Positions 1-8,939 of a DNA stretch of 64,000 nucleotides are shown here, one piece after another. The notes below the pieces were generated by a model. The model did no database searches and was not told the DNA's origin. It was given only the letters and a program-made list of their open reading frames with translations. How positions within the stretch are numbered: position 1 is the stretch's first letter; each line of letters opens with the position of its first letter. The DNA is from Nocardioides bizhenqiangii (GTDB lineage Bacteria > Actinomycetota > Actinomycetes > Propionibacteriales > Nocardioidaceae): NCBI RefSeq assembly GCF_034661235.1, contig NZ_CP141059.1:1550001-1614000 (forward strand), in the 5' to 3' direction. Both the position numbers and the translations under genes were made by a program.

Positions 1-770
1 CGGTTCGAGATCCGCCGCGGCGCGGCGCCCTCGTCCTCGACCTGGTGCAGGTTCAGCACCCGCAGCATCTCGACGGCCTCGACTCCGAGGCTCTCGTTGC
101 GGACAGTGATCGACCGCAGGTCGGCGGACCGGACGTCGAGCTCGGCGGCATCGAGGAAGTCCTGCGTCAGCGAGCCCTCGGGGAACCGCTCCCGCTCGAA
201 GCGACGCACCGCGAGCGACGCGGGCTGGAAGGTGTCCTGCCATGTGGTCAGCCGGACCCAGTAGTCGTAGATGCCCGAGAAGTCACGGTGGGACCATGCG
301 CGCAGGTCGAGGACCTCGCCGAGCTTCACGGCCTGTTGATAGCGGCTCACCAGGTGGTCGTCCTGCCGGCGGAGATAGACCACGACCCTGACCTGACCGG
401 CCAGACCGTCGATCAGGCCGCGCAGCCTCAGCATCGACTCCGCGGGGATCCGGAAGAGCGCCTCGTCCGAGAGCACGACCGTCGACGGGTCGACAGCGGC
501 GACCTCGCGACTCAGACGGCGCCGGAGACGGCGTCGGAAGGCGTCGGGCGAGGTGTGACCACCGCGTCGCCAGAACCGGGACTCCGGAAGCGTCTGGTCG
601 GACCGGGAGTAGAGACCGAGGTCGGTGTGGCGGACGTCGCCGGGGGTCCGTGGATACAGGACCCCCCGGCCCGCCAGGGCTGCTCGGTTGCGCCGGAGGA
701 ACTGCTGGATCGACGTGGTCCCGGTCTTGTCGCTCCCGATGTGGAGGACGACGTCGGGGCTTGTCGCCAT
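1..770 (-). CDS. P-loop sulfotransferase-like protein (3' end outside window)
   Basis: The start is ATG at 770 with an AGGAGA ribosome site just upstream; the reading frame runs off the window start, so about 256 codons are visible. Residues 7-22 hold a P-loop, LHIGSDKTGTTSIQ, like the 5'-phosphosulfate-binding loop of PAPS-dependent sulfotransferases. A later LRRQDDHLVSRYQQ resembles the 3'-phosphate-binding R...S motif. These motifs, LSDEAL and NESL are shared with the four paralogues upstream on the same strand. The gene is last of a six-gene leftward run. Acceptor unknown; sulfotransferase activity is inferred from motifs only. Confidence 0.8.
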   Translation of the reverse strand, partial: MATSPDVVLHIGSDKTGTTSIQQFLRRNRAALAGRGVLYPRTPGDVRHTDLGLYSRSDQTLPESRFWRRGGHTSPDAFRRRLRRRLSREVAAVDPSTVVLSDEALFRIPAESMLRLRGLIDGLAGQVRVVVYLRRQDDHLVSRYQQAVKLGEVLDLRAWSHRDFSGIYDYWVRLTTWQDTFQPASLAVRRFERERFPEGSLTQDFLDAAELDVRSADLRSITVRNESLGVEAVEMLRVLNLHQVEDEGAAPRRISN

Positions 771-812
771 CGTGTTCTCCTCGTGCCGGGGTCGACGGAC
801 GGGCGGGTGTGA

Positions 813-1529
813 TCAGTAGTCGAAGATCTCGAAGTCGTCGGCGTAGATCGCGCGCACCCGCTCCTCGAGGTCCGGTCTGTCGGCAAGGAGGTCGACGCGC
901 CGCGTCCCCGTGACGTTGCGGGCCGCGACCGGCACCGCAGGGAGGCCAGCCGCCTCGCGGATGGTCTCGAGGTCGGCGGCGAACGTCTCGATCCGGCCGA
1001 TGTGGTCATACCGGATGAGGGACGCCATCACGTTGATGTGCTGCGGCCGCCAGTGCGGGTTCATCTCGCGGACCGGGTCCTGCCGCTCCAGGGCGGCGAC
1101 GAAGTCGTCGAGGCTGACCGGGCGCCCCTCGTCCGGCTCCTCCCCGAGCGCGGCCTGGATCTCGGCTCGCCAGCCCGTGGAGCCCACGATCTTGTCGAGG
1201 TACGCGGACTGGAACCGCCGCAGCGGGTCCCGGACGAACGTGAAGCTGTAGGCCCCGCCCGACAGCATCCGGGCGACCCGGCGGCGGCCGATCGACGAGA
1301 CCTTCGGCAGCCGGTTGTCCTTGTGCACGTTGCCGGGGTTGAAGTCGTGGTCGCCGGTGTGCAGGCGGTCCATCCACAGCAGCACCGTCGAGCAGGCCGC
1401 CTTCGGGTTCTTCACGTACACGATGCCGTGCTCGGGGAGCGCGTGGATGTGGTACGCGAGCGGGCGGTGCGGGAAGAACGCGCGCATCTCCGCCCAGGTG
1501 ACCGTCGGCTTCGCGACGTCGGGCTCCAC
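813..1529 (-). CDS. Sulfotransferase family 2 protein
   Basis: This 238-residue protein starts at GTG 1529 behind GAGGAG. It belongs by motif to the Sulfotransfer_2 type that moves sulfate from PAPS onto glycans. Residues 40-48, KNPKAACST, form the 5'-phosphosulfate loop and residues 98-110, FVRDPLRRFQSAY, the 3'-phosphate site (R100, S108). It lacks the HIG..KTGT motif of its neighbours, so it is a different branch of the fold. It sits between two genes of the other type, with gaps of 42 and 71 bp, probably in one operon. Likely a cytoplasmic carbohydrate sulfotransferase; the substrate cannot be told. Confidence 0.85.
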   Translation of the reverse strand: MEPDVAKPTVTWAEMRAFFPHRPLAYHIHALPEHGIVYVKNPKAACSTVLLWMDRLHTGDHDFNPGNVHKDNRLPKVSSIGRRRVARMLSGGAYSFTFVRDPLRRFQSAYLDKIVGSTGWRAEIQAALGEEPDEGRPVSLDDFVAALERQDPVREMNPHWRPQHINVMASLIRYDHIGRIETFAADLETIREAAGLPAVPVAARNVTGTRRVDLLADRPDLEERVRAIYADDFEIFDY

Positions 1530-1600
1530 AGGTGCTCCTCGTTGTCGGTTGCGGAGCGAAACGATAGTGCCTCGCCGTCACCGCGACCCGGGGCGGCCGG

Positions 1601-2728
1601 TCACCGCTTCGCCAGCCGCCGGGAGAAGAGCCGACGAGCCGCCCGAGTGCTGACCGTACGACGGCGCCCCGCCTCCTTCTCCGCGATCCGCCGGATCGCG
1701 GCGTGCTGCTCCTCCGGGATCTCGAGCAGCTCCAGGTAGTGGTCGAGCCGGGCGGGGTCGAGGCGCTGCTCGGTCGTGGTGCCGGCGGTCTTGCGGTCGG
1801 AGCGGAACAGGTCGCCGGACTCGTCGCCGAGGAATTCCTGTGCGACGCGCCGGTTGGCGTCGGCCCAGCTCGCCATGAACCGGTCCAGCAGTGGCCCGGG
1901 CAGGGTGAGCACCGGGCCGGTGTCGGTCCCTCGGAGGTGCACCACGTGGTGGTGGCTCCCGAACAGCCCGGGTCGCTCGCCCTCGTGCTTCACCCGGTAG
2001 ATGTTGAGGATCCGCAGCATCTCGATCGCCTCGGCGCCGAGGCTCTCGTTGCGCGGCTCGGTGTGGGTCAGGTCCGCCTCGTCGACCGAGATGTCCGCCG
2101 CGTCCAGGAAGTCGGTGACCAGCGAGCCGCCGACCATCCGCTCGCGCTCGAACCGGCGCACGACGAACGCGTCCGGCTCGAGCGCCTGCCACGACGAGAG
2201 CCGCAGGTAGTAGTCGTAGGTGCCGACCCAGTCCTGCTGCATCCACGTCGTCAGCGGCGTGATCTCGCCCATCTTGACCACCTGCTGGTAGCGGCTGATC
2301 AGGTGGTCGTCCTGCCTCCGCAGGTAGACCACGAGGCGCACCCGACCGCCGAGCCGGCTGGTGAGCCGCCCCATCCGGCCGATGGTCCGGTCGCCTGCGC
2401 TGAACAGCCCCTCGTCGGACAGCACGACACCCGAGGCTCCCGACCGCGCGATCTCCCGGTCGAACCGGCGGCGGAAGTCGCGACGGAAGGCGACCGGGTC
2501 GTCGTACCCACCGGTGAGCCAGTCGCCGTGCCGCACCAGCTCGTCGTCGGGTCGCACGAACAGCCCGAGCGCGGTGTGCCGGAGCTTCCCGGGGGTGCGC
2601 GGGTAGAGGAGCCCGGCGGCCCGCAGCGCCTCCGGGTTGCGGCGCAGCACCCGCTGGATGGTGCTGGTGCCCGTCTTGCCGGACCCGATGTGGAGAGTCA
2701 CGTCGACCGGCGGGCGCCCGCCGATCAT
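1601..2728 (-). CDS. P-loop sulfotransferase-like protein
   Basis: This is a 375-residue paralogue of the 1-770 protein. The P-loop is LHIGSGKTGTSTIQ at residues 12-25, LSDEGLF is near 103, and RRQDDHLIS at 137-145 matches the 3'-phosphate motif. The C-terminal third carries NESLGAEAIEMLRILN and a DPARLDHYL segment shared by the set. It is about 20 residues longer at the C-terminus than the sisters, with a basic tail. ATG at 2728 overlaps the stop of the upstream gene by 4 bp, so the two are probably translationally coupled. PAPS-dependent sulfation of a glycan is inferred. Confidence 0.8.
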   Translation of the reverse strand: MIGGRPPVDVTLHIGSGKTGTSTIQRVLRRNPEALRAAGLLYPRTPGKLRHTALGLFVRPDDELVRHGDWLTGGYDDPVAFRRDFRRRFDREIARSGASGVVLSDEGLFSAGDRTIGRMGRLTSRLGGRVRLVVYLRRQDDHLISRYQQVVKMGEITPLTTWMQQDWVGTYDYYLRLSSWQALEPDAFVVRRFERERMVGGSLVTDFLDAADISVDEADLTHTEPRNESLGAEAIEMLRILNIYRVKHEGERPGLFGSHHHVVHLRGTDTGPVLTLPGPLLDRFMASWADANRRVAQEFLGDESGDLFRSDRKTAGTTTEQRLDPARLDHYLELLEIPEEQHAAIRRIAEKEAGRRRTVSTRAARRLFSRRLAKR

Positions 2729-3792
2729 GACGGTCGTCCGGCGGAGGACCGGGCCTCCTGCGCCGCGATCCGGTGGAGGTCCGCCCGGATGCCCGAGGGC
2801 AGCTCGCCGACGTCCAGGTAGTGATCGACCCGGTCCGGGTCGAGCAACTGCACGTCGGTGGTGGTCGTCCGGCGCGGTTCACGGAACAGCTCGGTGTCGC
2901 CGAAGTACCGGCTCGCGGTCTCGCGGTTCGAGTCCGCCCACCGTGCCAGGAACAGGTCGAGGTCGCTCTCCGGAAGGGTGAGGACCGGCCCGGTGCCGTG
3001 CTCGGACAGCCTGCGGACGAGCTCCCGGTGGTCGATGAGGCCGGCGGTCCCGCCGGCGTGCGCAACCAGGTAGAGGTTGAAGATCCGCAGGAACTCGACG
3101 GTCTCGGCGTCGAGGCTCTCGTTCCTGCGGGGGACCGGCGTCGGCTCGATGCCGCTCAGCCCGGCAGCATCGAGGAAGTCCGCCTCCAGCGATCCGTCCT
3201 TGAACGCGGTCGGCTCGAAGCGGCGTACGACGAGCTCGGCCGGTTCCATGGCAGCCTCCCACCGGGCCAGCCTCCTCGCGTAGGCGTAGGTCGCCGAGCG
3301 GTCGTGGTCGGCAGTCCAGTGGACCAGTCGCCGGACCTCCCCGGTCTTGACGTGCTGCTGGTAGTCGCTGCTGAGGTGCTCGTCCTGGCGCCGCAGGTAG
3401 ACGACCAGACGCGTCTGACCGCCGAGGCTGTCCGTGAAGGCACGGAGCCGGGAGACGCTGTCGGGCGACAGCCCGTAGAGCGCCTCGTCCGAGAAGACCA
3501 CCGTCGACGGAGCGGCGGCCCTGATCTCCTCCCGGAGCCGGCGCTCGAAGCGCCGCCGGAACCGCTCGGGCGACTCAGCCCTCATCTGGTGCCAGGCGGG
3601 CATCGCGGCGAGCTCGGCGTCCGAGCGGAACGAGAGACCGAAGCGCGCGTGGCGGGCGGGACCAGGGGTGCGGGGGTAGAGCACGCCCTGCTCGGCCAGC
3701 ACGGGGCGGCTCTGCCGCATCAGGGCCTGGATGGTCGAGGTGCCGGTCTTGCCCGTGCCCAGGTGCAGCACGACGTCGATCCGGTCATCCAT
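2725..3792 (-). CDS. P-loop sulfotransferase-like protein
   Basis: This 355-residue protein is read from ATG 3792, which has GAGGCGG nine bases upstream; the open frame extends to 4053 but would overlap the neighbour and add about 87 residues without family similarity. It begins MDDRIDVVLHLGTGKTGTST, placing the P-loop at the extreme N-terminus as in the paralogues. LSDEALY-type, LRRQDEHLSSDYQQ and NESLDAETVEFLRIFNLY motifs follow. The end overlaps the next gene by 4 bp. Same inferred role as its neighbours: transfer of a sulfuryl group to an unknown acceptor. Confidence 0.8.
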   Translation of the reverse strand: MDDRIDVVLHLGTGKTGTSTIQALMRQSRPVLAEQGVLYPRTPGPARHARFGLSFRSDAELAAMPAWHQMRAESPERFRRRFERRLREEIRAAAPSTVVFSDEALYGLSPDSVSRLRAFTDSLGGQTRLVVYLRRQDEHLSSDYQQHVKTGEVRRLVHWTADHDRSATYAYARRLARWEAAMEPAELVVRRFEPTAFKDGSLEADFLDAAGLSGIEPTPVPRRNESLDAETVEFLRIFNLYLVAHAGGTAGLIDHRELVRRLSEHGTGPVLTLPESDLDLFLARWADSNRETASRYFGDTELFREPRRTTTTDVQLLDPDRVDHYLDVGELPSGIRADLHRIAAQEARSSAGRPS

Positions 3793-3845
3793 GTGCCGCC
3801 TCACCCACGCGCGCCATTCAATCACCGTCGGCTGCCGCGATCGCG

Positions 3846-4940
3846 TCAGCGGACGGATTCGCGCGCGGCGATGTCCCGCAGCGAGGCGCTCACGTCGGCC
3901 GACAGCCCGACGAGCCGTGCGAAGTAGTCGACGCGGGCGGGGTCGAGCCGTTGCTCGGTGATGGTGCCGGCGTGGCGCCGCGGCTCCCGGAACAGCACGC
4001 CGTCGGGGTCGCCGAGGAAGTCGCGGGCAGTAGCGCGGTTCGAGTCCTGCCAACGCTCGACCACCCGGTCGAGGGTGGCGTCGGGCAGGGTGAGGGTCTC
4101 CCCGGGCTCGTGCTGCCGGAGGCGCTCGACGACCTCGAGGTTGTTGATCAGCCAGGATTCAGCACCTTCCCCTACCCGGTGCAGGTTGAGGATCCGGAGG
4201 AACTCGATCGTCTCCGCGTCGAGACTCGGGTTCCGCGTCTCCGCCGGGGCGAGCTCCGGCACGGCGATGTCGATCCCCGCGGCGTCGAGGAAGTCGGCGT
4301 AGAGGGAGCCGTCGACGAAGGCCGACCTCTCGAACCGCCGTACGACGAGCTCGTCGGGGCCGAACAGGTCGCGCCACGCCGACAGCCGGGCGTGGTAGTC
4401 GTGGCCGGCCAGCCCGGACAGCGAGACCCACTCATCGATCCGCCGGGTCTCGCCGACCTTCACCTCCTGCTGGTAGAGGCTCGCCAGGTGGTCGTCCTGC
4501 CGGCGCAGGTAGGCCACGACCCGCACCCGGCCACCGATCTCCGCCACCAGCTCGCGCAGCCGCAGCAGGGCCTCCTCGTTGAGGCCCCACAGCGCCTCGT
4601 CGGAGAAGAGCACCGTGTGCGCTTCCGCGGCCGCGATCTCCGCGAGGAGCTTGCGCCGGAACCTGCGACGGAAGCGCCGGGGGATCGGCTGTCCGATGCG
4701 GTGCCACGCCGGCGTGCGGGTGAGCTCGTCGTCCGGTTTGACGGCGAGTCCCAGTCGGGTGTGGCGGGCGCGGCCCGGCACCCTCGGGAACAGCACGCCG
4801 TGGGCGGTGAGCACGTCGCGGTTGGCGGCGAGGAGGTACTGGACCGACGAGGTGCCCGTCTTGCCCATCCCGATGTGGACGACCACGCGCGCGGGGCCGG
4901 ATGACGGGGCGGCGACCACCTCTTCATGATTCCACGTCAT
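3846..4940 (-). CDS. P-loop sulfotransferase-like protein
   Basis: This 364-residue paralogue carries a P-loop, VVHIGMGKTGTSSVQ, near residue 20. LFSDEALWGL, YLRRQDDHLASLYQQ and NPSLDAETIEFLRILNLHRV follow in the same order as in the other four. ATG 4940 is used here although no clear ribosome site precedes it; a GTG eight codons in is possible. The gap to the upstream gene is 13 bp and to the downstream gene 53 bp, which fits one operon. Function is inferred from the sulfotransferase-like motifs. Confidence 0.78.
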   Translation of the reverse strand: MTWNHEEVVAAPSSGPARVVVHIGMGKTGTSSVQYLLAANRDVLTAHGVLFPRVPGRARHTRLGLAVKPDDELTRTPAWHRIGQPIPRRFRRRFRRKLLAEIAAAEAHTVLFSDEALWGLNEEALLRLRELVAEIGGRVRVVAYLRRQDDHLASLYQQEVKVGETRRIDEWVSLSGLAGHDYHARLSAWRDLFGPDELVVRRFERSAFVDGSLYADFLDAAGIDIAVPELAPAETRNPSLDAETIEFLRILNLHRVGEGAESWLINNLEVVERLRQHEPGETLTLPDATLDRVVERWQDSNRATARDFLGDPDGVLFREPRRHAGTITEQRLDPARVDYFARLVGLSADVSASLRDIAARESVR

Positions 4941-4953
4941 GTCGGGCGGGGAG

Positions 4954-6036
4954 TCACAGGGAGCGCGTGGCCGCCGCCGCGGATGCCTCGCGCTCGGCGA
5001 TCTGCCGGAGCGCTGCGTGGTGCTGCTCGGGAATCTCGAGGATCTCGAGGTAGTGGTCGAGGCGCGCCGGATCGAGGAGCTGCCGGGTCGTCGTGTCGTG
5101 CTCCCGTCTCGTCGACCGGAAGAGCTCGCCGTCGGGGGCGTCCAGGAACTCGGTTGCCACGGCCCGGTTGCTCGCCGCCCACCGGTCCTGGAAACGGTCG
5201 AGGGTCTCGGCGGGCAGGGTGAGGATGGGACCGGCGACCCGCTGCAGCCGTTCGACGTGGTCGCTGTTGATGATGAGACCCGCCCGCGCCCCCTCGTTCT
5301 CCACCCGGTGCAGGTTGAGCAGCCGGAGCACCTCGACCGCCTCCGCGCAGAGGCTCTCGTTGCGGCGCTCGACTGCCGCCAGCTCCGTCTCGTCGACCGC
5401 GAGCCCCGCCGCGTCGACGAAGTCGGCCACCAGCGATCCTCGCAGGAACCGCTCGCGTTCGAACGTCCGCACGACGAAAGTTGCCGGCCCGAGGTGGTCG
5501 CGCCAGCGGGCGAGGTGACGGTGGTAGTCGTACATGAAGTGCCGGTCGGTGGCCGCCCACTCGGCGATGCGCGCGATCCCGCCGCCCTTGACGACCTGCT
5601 GGTAGTTGCTCGCCAGGTGGTCGTCCTGCCGACGCAGGTAGATCACGACGCGCGTCGCCCCGCCGCGGGCCTCTGCGAACTCGCGGACCCGGGTGACCGC
5701 CGCTGCGTTGCGGCGGTAGAGAGCCTCGTCGGAGATCAGCAGCCGGCGCACGTCGGGCGTGATCTCGCGCCGCAGCCGCCGGAGGACCCGCTGCCGGAAC
5801 TCCTCCGGGTCCAGGTCGGCGTTGCCGGCGCGGAGCCATTCCGGCGAGCGCACCAGCTGGGGGTCGGGCAGGATCAGGAACCCGAAGCCGCGGTGTCGCC
5901 GGCGGCCGAACGCACGCGGGTACAGCGTGCCGCCGGCGGCGAGCGCAGCGCGACTGCGTCCGAGCACGCTCTGGATGGTCGTCGTGCCTGTCTTGCCCGT
6001 GCCGATGTGGAGCACGATGTCGACGGGTTCGGGCAC
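4954..6036 (-). CDS. P-loop sulfotransferase-like protein, first of the leftward run
   Basis: The chosen GTG at 6036 gives 360 residues beginning VPEPVDIVLHIGTGKTGTTT, matching the position of the P-loop in the paralogues. The frame stays open to ATG 6168, but those 44 extra residues look like random high-GC translation and would reach into the promoter region of the divergent gene. LISDEALYRR, YLRRQDDHLASNYQQ and NESLCAEAVEVLRLLNLHRV are present. It heads the six-gene sulfotransferase-type run. No good ribosome site is visible at either start, so the N-terminus is uncertain. Confidence 0.78.
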   Translation of the reverse strand: MPEPVDIVLHIGTGKTGTTTIQSVLGRSRAALAAGGTLYPRAFGRRRHRGFGFLILPDPQLVRSPEWLRAGNADLDPEEFRQRVLRRLRREITPDVRRLLISDEALYRRNAAAVTRVREFAEARGGATRVVIYLRRQDDHLASNYQQVVKGGGIARIAEWAATDRHFMYDYHRHLARWRDHLGPATFVVRTFERERFLRGSLVADFVDAAGLAVDETELAAVERRNESLCAEAVEVLRLLNLHRVENEGARAGLIINSDHVERLQRVAGPILTLPAETLDRFQDRWAASNRAVATEFLDAPDGELFRSTRREHDTTTRQLLDPARLDHYLEILEIPEQHHAALRQIAEREASAAAATRSL

Positions 6037-6129
6037 GGGACGATTCAAGCACCTGACCACCGGTCCACCGGCGGATGGCCGGTCGGTCAAGGCTGGCCGA
6101 ATCCCCTCCGGACGCCTCGGGACGTGCTT

Positions 6130-6135
6130 TAGACT
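6130..6135 (+). promoter_or_regulatory. Candidate -10 element of the secreted-protein gene
   Basis: TAGACT lies 48 bp upstream of the ATG at 6184, between the divergent sulfotransferase run and the secreted-protein gene. It fits the actinobacterial TANNNT pattern. A GGGGAGAAG ribosome site follows just before the start codon. No convincing -35 box was found. Confidence 0.4.
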
Positions 6136-6183
6136 GCGTCCGACCGCAGCTCGCGGTGGTGGGGACATCAGGGGAGAAGCTCC

Positions 6184-7827
6184 ATGCAGTTGCGCCCGAA
6201 ATCGATTCTACGACCGCGCTGGCGACTCGGCCTGGTCGCCGCGGTCGCGGCGACGCTCTCGGTCGGTCTGCTGCCATCCACCGAAGGCGCTGCACCGGCC
6301 CCGGCCGTCAGCGCGCCGGGATCGGCAGCGGTCGCGGCCGGCGCCGCCGACCTCGGGTTCGCGGTCCAGCTCGGCCCCGAGCAGCGGGTCACCGGTCCGA
6401 CGAACCAGGGCGACAACCCGTTCTTCTCCGAGAAGCGCGGTACCAAGCTCTACGCCTACTTCGGCACCAGCCGGACCATCGAGTGGCGGTTCAACGGGCG
6501 GCTCACCAACCCGCGGATCATCCTGAACCGCGGCGGGGCCGGGAAGTTCGACGAGTGCGGCGCCTGGATGCAGGGATCGATCCAGAAGATCACCGCGCAG
6601 CGCTGGGTGGCGTTCTACCACGCCGAGGGCAAGGGTCCCGGCTCGGACGACTGCGACCACTACGGCGACACGACCGTGTGGCGGATGGCGCGAGCCGTCA
6701 CGACCAACGGCGGCAAGACCTGGAGACGTCCCGGCTACCCCAACAACGTCGTCGTGGCGGGTGTGGGCGCGACTGCCAGTACCGGGGTCACCAACGCCGG
6801 CACGGGACGTGTCGTCAAGGTGGGCGACTACTTCTACATGTTCTTCAAGACCGCCCACGGCCCGAAGCCGGGACCCTCGGGCATCCAGGTCGCGCGGTCG
6901 CCCGTCAGCTCCGAGGGTGCGCCTGGCTCGTGGAAGAAGTACTTCTGCCACCCCGCGACGATCCTCCAGCCTGCGTACTGCGCGTTCGACGAGAACGGGA
7001 TCGGCGGGAAGTCGACCCAGATCGGCGGGATCAGCGAGAAGGCGCGCTACATCGCGTGGAACTCCGCCCTCAACCGCTGGATCGGGTTCGACGCCTCCGG
7101 CGCCCGCGGCTTCCGGCTCTTCGCCTCCGAGGTCGGCACCGGCGCCACGGCCGACGCCCGCCAGGCAGACGCCCTGTTCGACGGCGACGGCAACCCCAAG
7201 AGGTGGATGAACTACACCGACACCTACCCGCTGGTCTCGACGGAGAACGACCCGTACGTCGACCAGTGGGGCGGCCACATCCGCAACCGCCGGTCCAAGC
7301 AGCTCTACGCCTACCCGTCGATCGGCGGCCTGGACGGCAACAGCTGGCTCACCGGCAGCCAGTTCTACGTCTACTACGTGAAGCTGTTCCCGGGCGACAA
7401 GTTCACCCACCGCTACCTGTTCCGCAGGAAGGTCACCGTCGTCCCGAACAGCGACGCCTTCAACCGGGTCGAGCTCACGTTGTACAGGAACGGGACCGGC
7501 CAGCGCCGGTCGTCGACCGAAGCACCGAAGGAGAAGGCGTTCAGAAGGGTCGGCGCCACGGGCTACCTCCTGTCGCACGGAGCGACCGGCTGGAAGCAGG
7601 TCTTCGACTGCGTGCGGCGGGGCGACCACGCGCTCTTCGCGGAGCGGTGCAAGACGGGCTGGCGCGCCAATCGCCGGGTCGGCTTCATCCGCCCGCGGAC
7701 GAACGACGTAGCCACCGTCCCCATCTACCGCTGCTTTGCGAAGCGCAGCCACTACGTGTCGACCAGCCCTGGGTGTGGCGGCGGCAAGCGCGAGGCCCGG
7801 ATCGGGTTCGCCCTGACGAGCCTCTGA
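6184..7827 (+). CDS. Secreted beta-propeller-like protein of unknown function
   Basis: This 547-residue protein starts at ATG 6184 after GGGGAGAAG. Residues 1-36 form a Sec-type signal peptide (basic start, hydrophobic stretch, Ala-rich end). The central region has repeated aromatic strands and phrases such as TTNGGKTWRRPGYP, typical of sialidase/glycosidase-like beta-propellers. The last 120 residues contain paired Cys and VPIYRCF...HYVSTSPGC...IGFAL, like short carbohydrate-binding C-terminal repeats of secreted proteins. It lies between the sulfotransferase run and the glycosyltransferase operon, so it may act on or bind the glycan. No catalytic assignment can be made. Confidence 0.7.
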   Translation: MQLRPKSILRPRWRLGLVAAVAATLSVGLLPSTEGAAPAPAVSAPGSAAVAAGAADLGFAVQLGPEQRVTGPTNQGDNPFFSEKRGTKLYAYFGTSRTIEWRFNGRLTNPRIILNRGGAGKFDECGAWMQGSIQKITAQRWVAFYHAEGKGPGSDDCDHYGDTTVWRMARAVTTNGGKTWRRPGYPNNVVVAGVGATASTGVTNAGTGRVVKVGDYFYMFFKTAHGPKPGPSGIQVARSPVSSEGAPGSWKKYFCHPATILQPAYCAFDENGIGGKSTQIGGISEKARYIAWNSALNRWIGFDASGARGFRLFASEVGTGATADARQADALFDGDGNPKRWMNYTDTYPLVSTENDPYVDQWGGHIRNRRSKQLYAYPSIGGLDGNSWLTGSQFYVYYVKLFPGDKFTHRYLFRRKVTVVPNSDAFNRVELTLYRNGTGQRRSSTEAPKEKAFRRVGATGYLLSHGATGWKQVFDCVRRGDHALFAERCKTGWRANRRVGFIRPRTNDVATVPIYRCFAKRSHYVSTSPGCGGGKREARIGFALTSL

Positions 7828-7970
7828 ACCTGACTCGTCCCGGAAACGCTCCACGCGGGCCTGTGGGCAGCCAGGTCCTGCATCCGAGCGGATGATCCTG
7901 CCCGGAACTTTGCCGAAACCTCGCCTCGCGCCGTCACCGGTGATTAGCGTGTGCCACGGCGCCGATTGCT

Positions 7971-7976
7971 AAGGTG
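7971..7976 (+). promoter_or_regulatory. Candidate extended -10 element of the glycosyltransferase operon
   Basis: TGCTAAGGT forms an extended -10 (TGN plus TAAGGT) 30 bp upstream of the epimerase ATG, leaving a short leader with an AGAAGG ribosome site. It would drive the coupled genes from 8007 to 13542. The 179-bp gap from 7828 holds no gene. Confidence 0.4.
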
Positions 7977-8006
7977 TCCCGCTGCCTGACGACAGAAGGG
8001 ATCGTT

Positions 8007-8939
8007 ATGAAGCGCGTGCTCATCACGGGGGGCGCCGGCTTCATCGGCGTTCACCTCGCTGATCACCTCACGCAGTCGGGCGGCTACGAAGTCACGGTCT
8101 TCGACAACGAGTCGCTCGGCCATCGTGGCAACGTCGACAACGACGAGGTGCGCTTCGTGTCCGGCGACCTGCGGAGCCGGGCAGACCTGCGGTCCGCGCT
8201 CGAGGGCCAGGACGCGGTCGTGCACCTCGCTGCCGACACCCGGGTGATGGACAGCATCGACGATCCCGCGCACAACTTCGAGAACAACGTCATCGGCACC
8301 TTCAACCTGCTCGAGGAGTGCCGCGACCTGGGGGTCGACCGGATCGTCGCCGCTTCGACCGGTGGCGCGATCGTCGGTGACGTGGCCCCGCCCGTGCACG
8401 AGCGGATGGCCCCGCAGCCAACGTCGCCGTACGGCGCCTCCAAGCTGATGCTCGAGGGCTACCTGAGCGCCTACTCCGGTGCCTACGGCATGCGCGGCTG
8501 CGCGCTGCGCTTCTCGAACATCTACGGGCCGCGGTCCTTCCACAAGGGCTCCGTCGTCGCCCACTTCTTCAAGCAGATCCTGTCCGGCGAGCCGCTCGTG
8601 GTGTACGGCGACGGCAGCCAGGCGCGCGACTTCCTCTACGTCGGCGACCTGGTCGAGGGCATCCGGGTCGCGATCGACGGCGGCTCCGTCGGGGCGTTCC
8701 AGCTCGGCAGCGGCAAGCCCACAACCGTCAACGAGCTCCTCGAGCTGATCCGCAGCGCGACCGGCCGCGACTTCGACGTCCAGTACGAAGACTTCCGGGC
8801 TGGTGAGGTCGTGCAGACCTGGTGTGAGATCGACAAGGCGCGCCGCGCCTTCGGGTTCGACCCGACGACCTCCCTCGACGACGGCCTCGGCAGGACCTGG
8901 GAGTGGTTCCTCGCCCAGGGCGGGGGACCTAGCCAGTGA
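8007..8939 (+). CDS. NAD-dependent sugar epimerase/dehydratase
   Basis: This is a 310-residue extended short-chain dehydrogenase. GGAGFIG at residues 8-14 binds NAD(P). S117/T118 and Y142-x3-K146 form the catalytic set, and the family's RFSNIYGPR and DGSQARDFLYVGDL segments are present. Such enzymes epimerise or dehydrate nucleotide sugars, most often UDP-glucose-type substrates. ATG 8007 is preferred because AGAAGG precedes it; an in-frame start 11 codons upstream has no support. It is first of a five-gene operon, and its stop overlaps the next GTG by 4 bp. It probably supplies a nucleotide sugar to the glycosyltransferases; the product sugar is unknown. Confidence 0.85.
   Translation: MKRVLITGGAGFIGVHLADHLTQSGGYEVTVFDNESLGHRGNVDNDEVRFVSGDLRSRADLRSALEGQDAVVHLAADTRVMDSIDDPAHNFENNVIGTFNLLEECRDLGVDRIVAASTGGAIVGDVAPPVHERMAPQPTSPYGASKLMLEGYLSAYSGAYGMRGCALRFSNIYGPRSFHKGSVVAHFFKQILSGEPLVVYGDGSQARDFLYVGDLVEGIRVAIDGGSVGAFQLGSGKPTTVNELLELIRSATGRDFDVQYEDFRAGEVVQTWCEIDKARRAFGFDPTTSLDDGLGRTWEWFLAQGGGPSQ

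Noticed and set aside
4954..6168. ATG 6168 start for the first sulfotransferase-like gene
   Set aside because: The added 44 residues have no counterpart in the four paralogues and cover the divergent promoter region.
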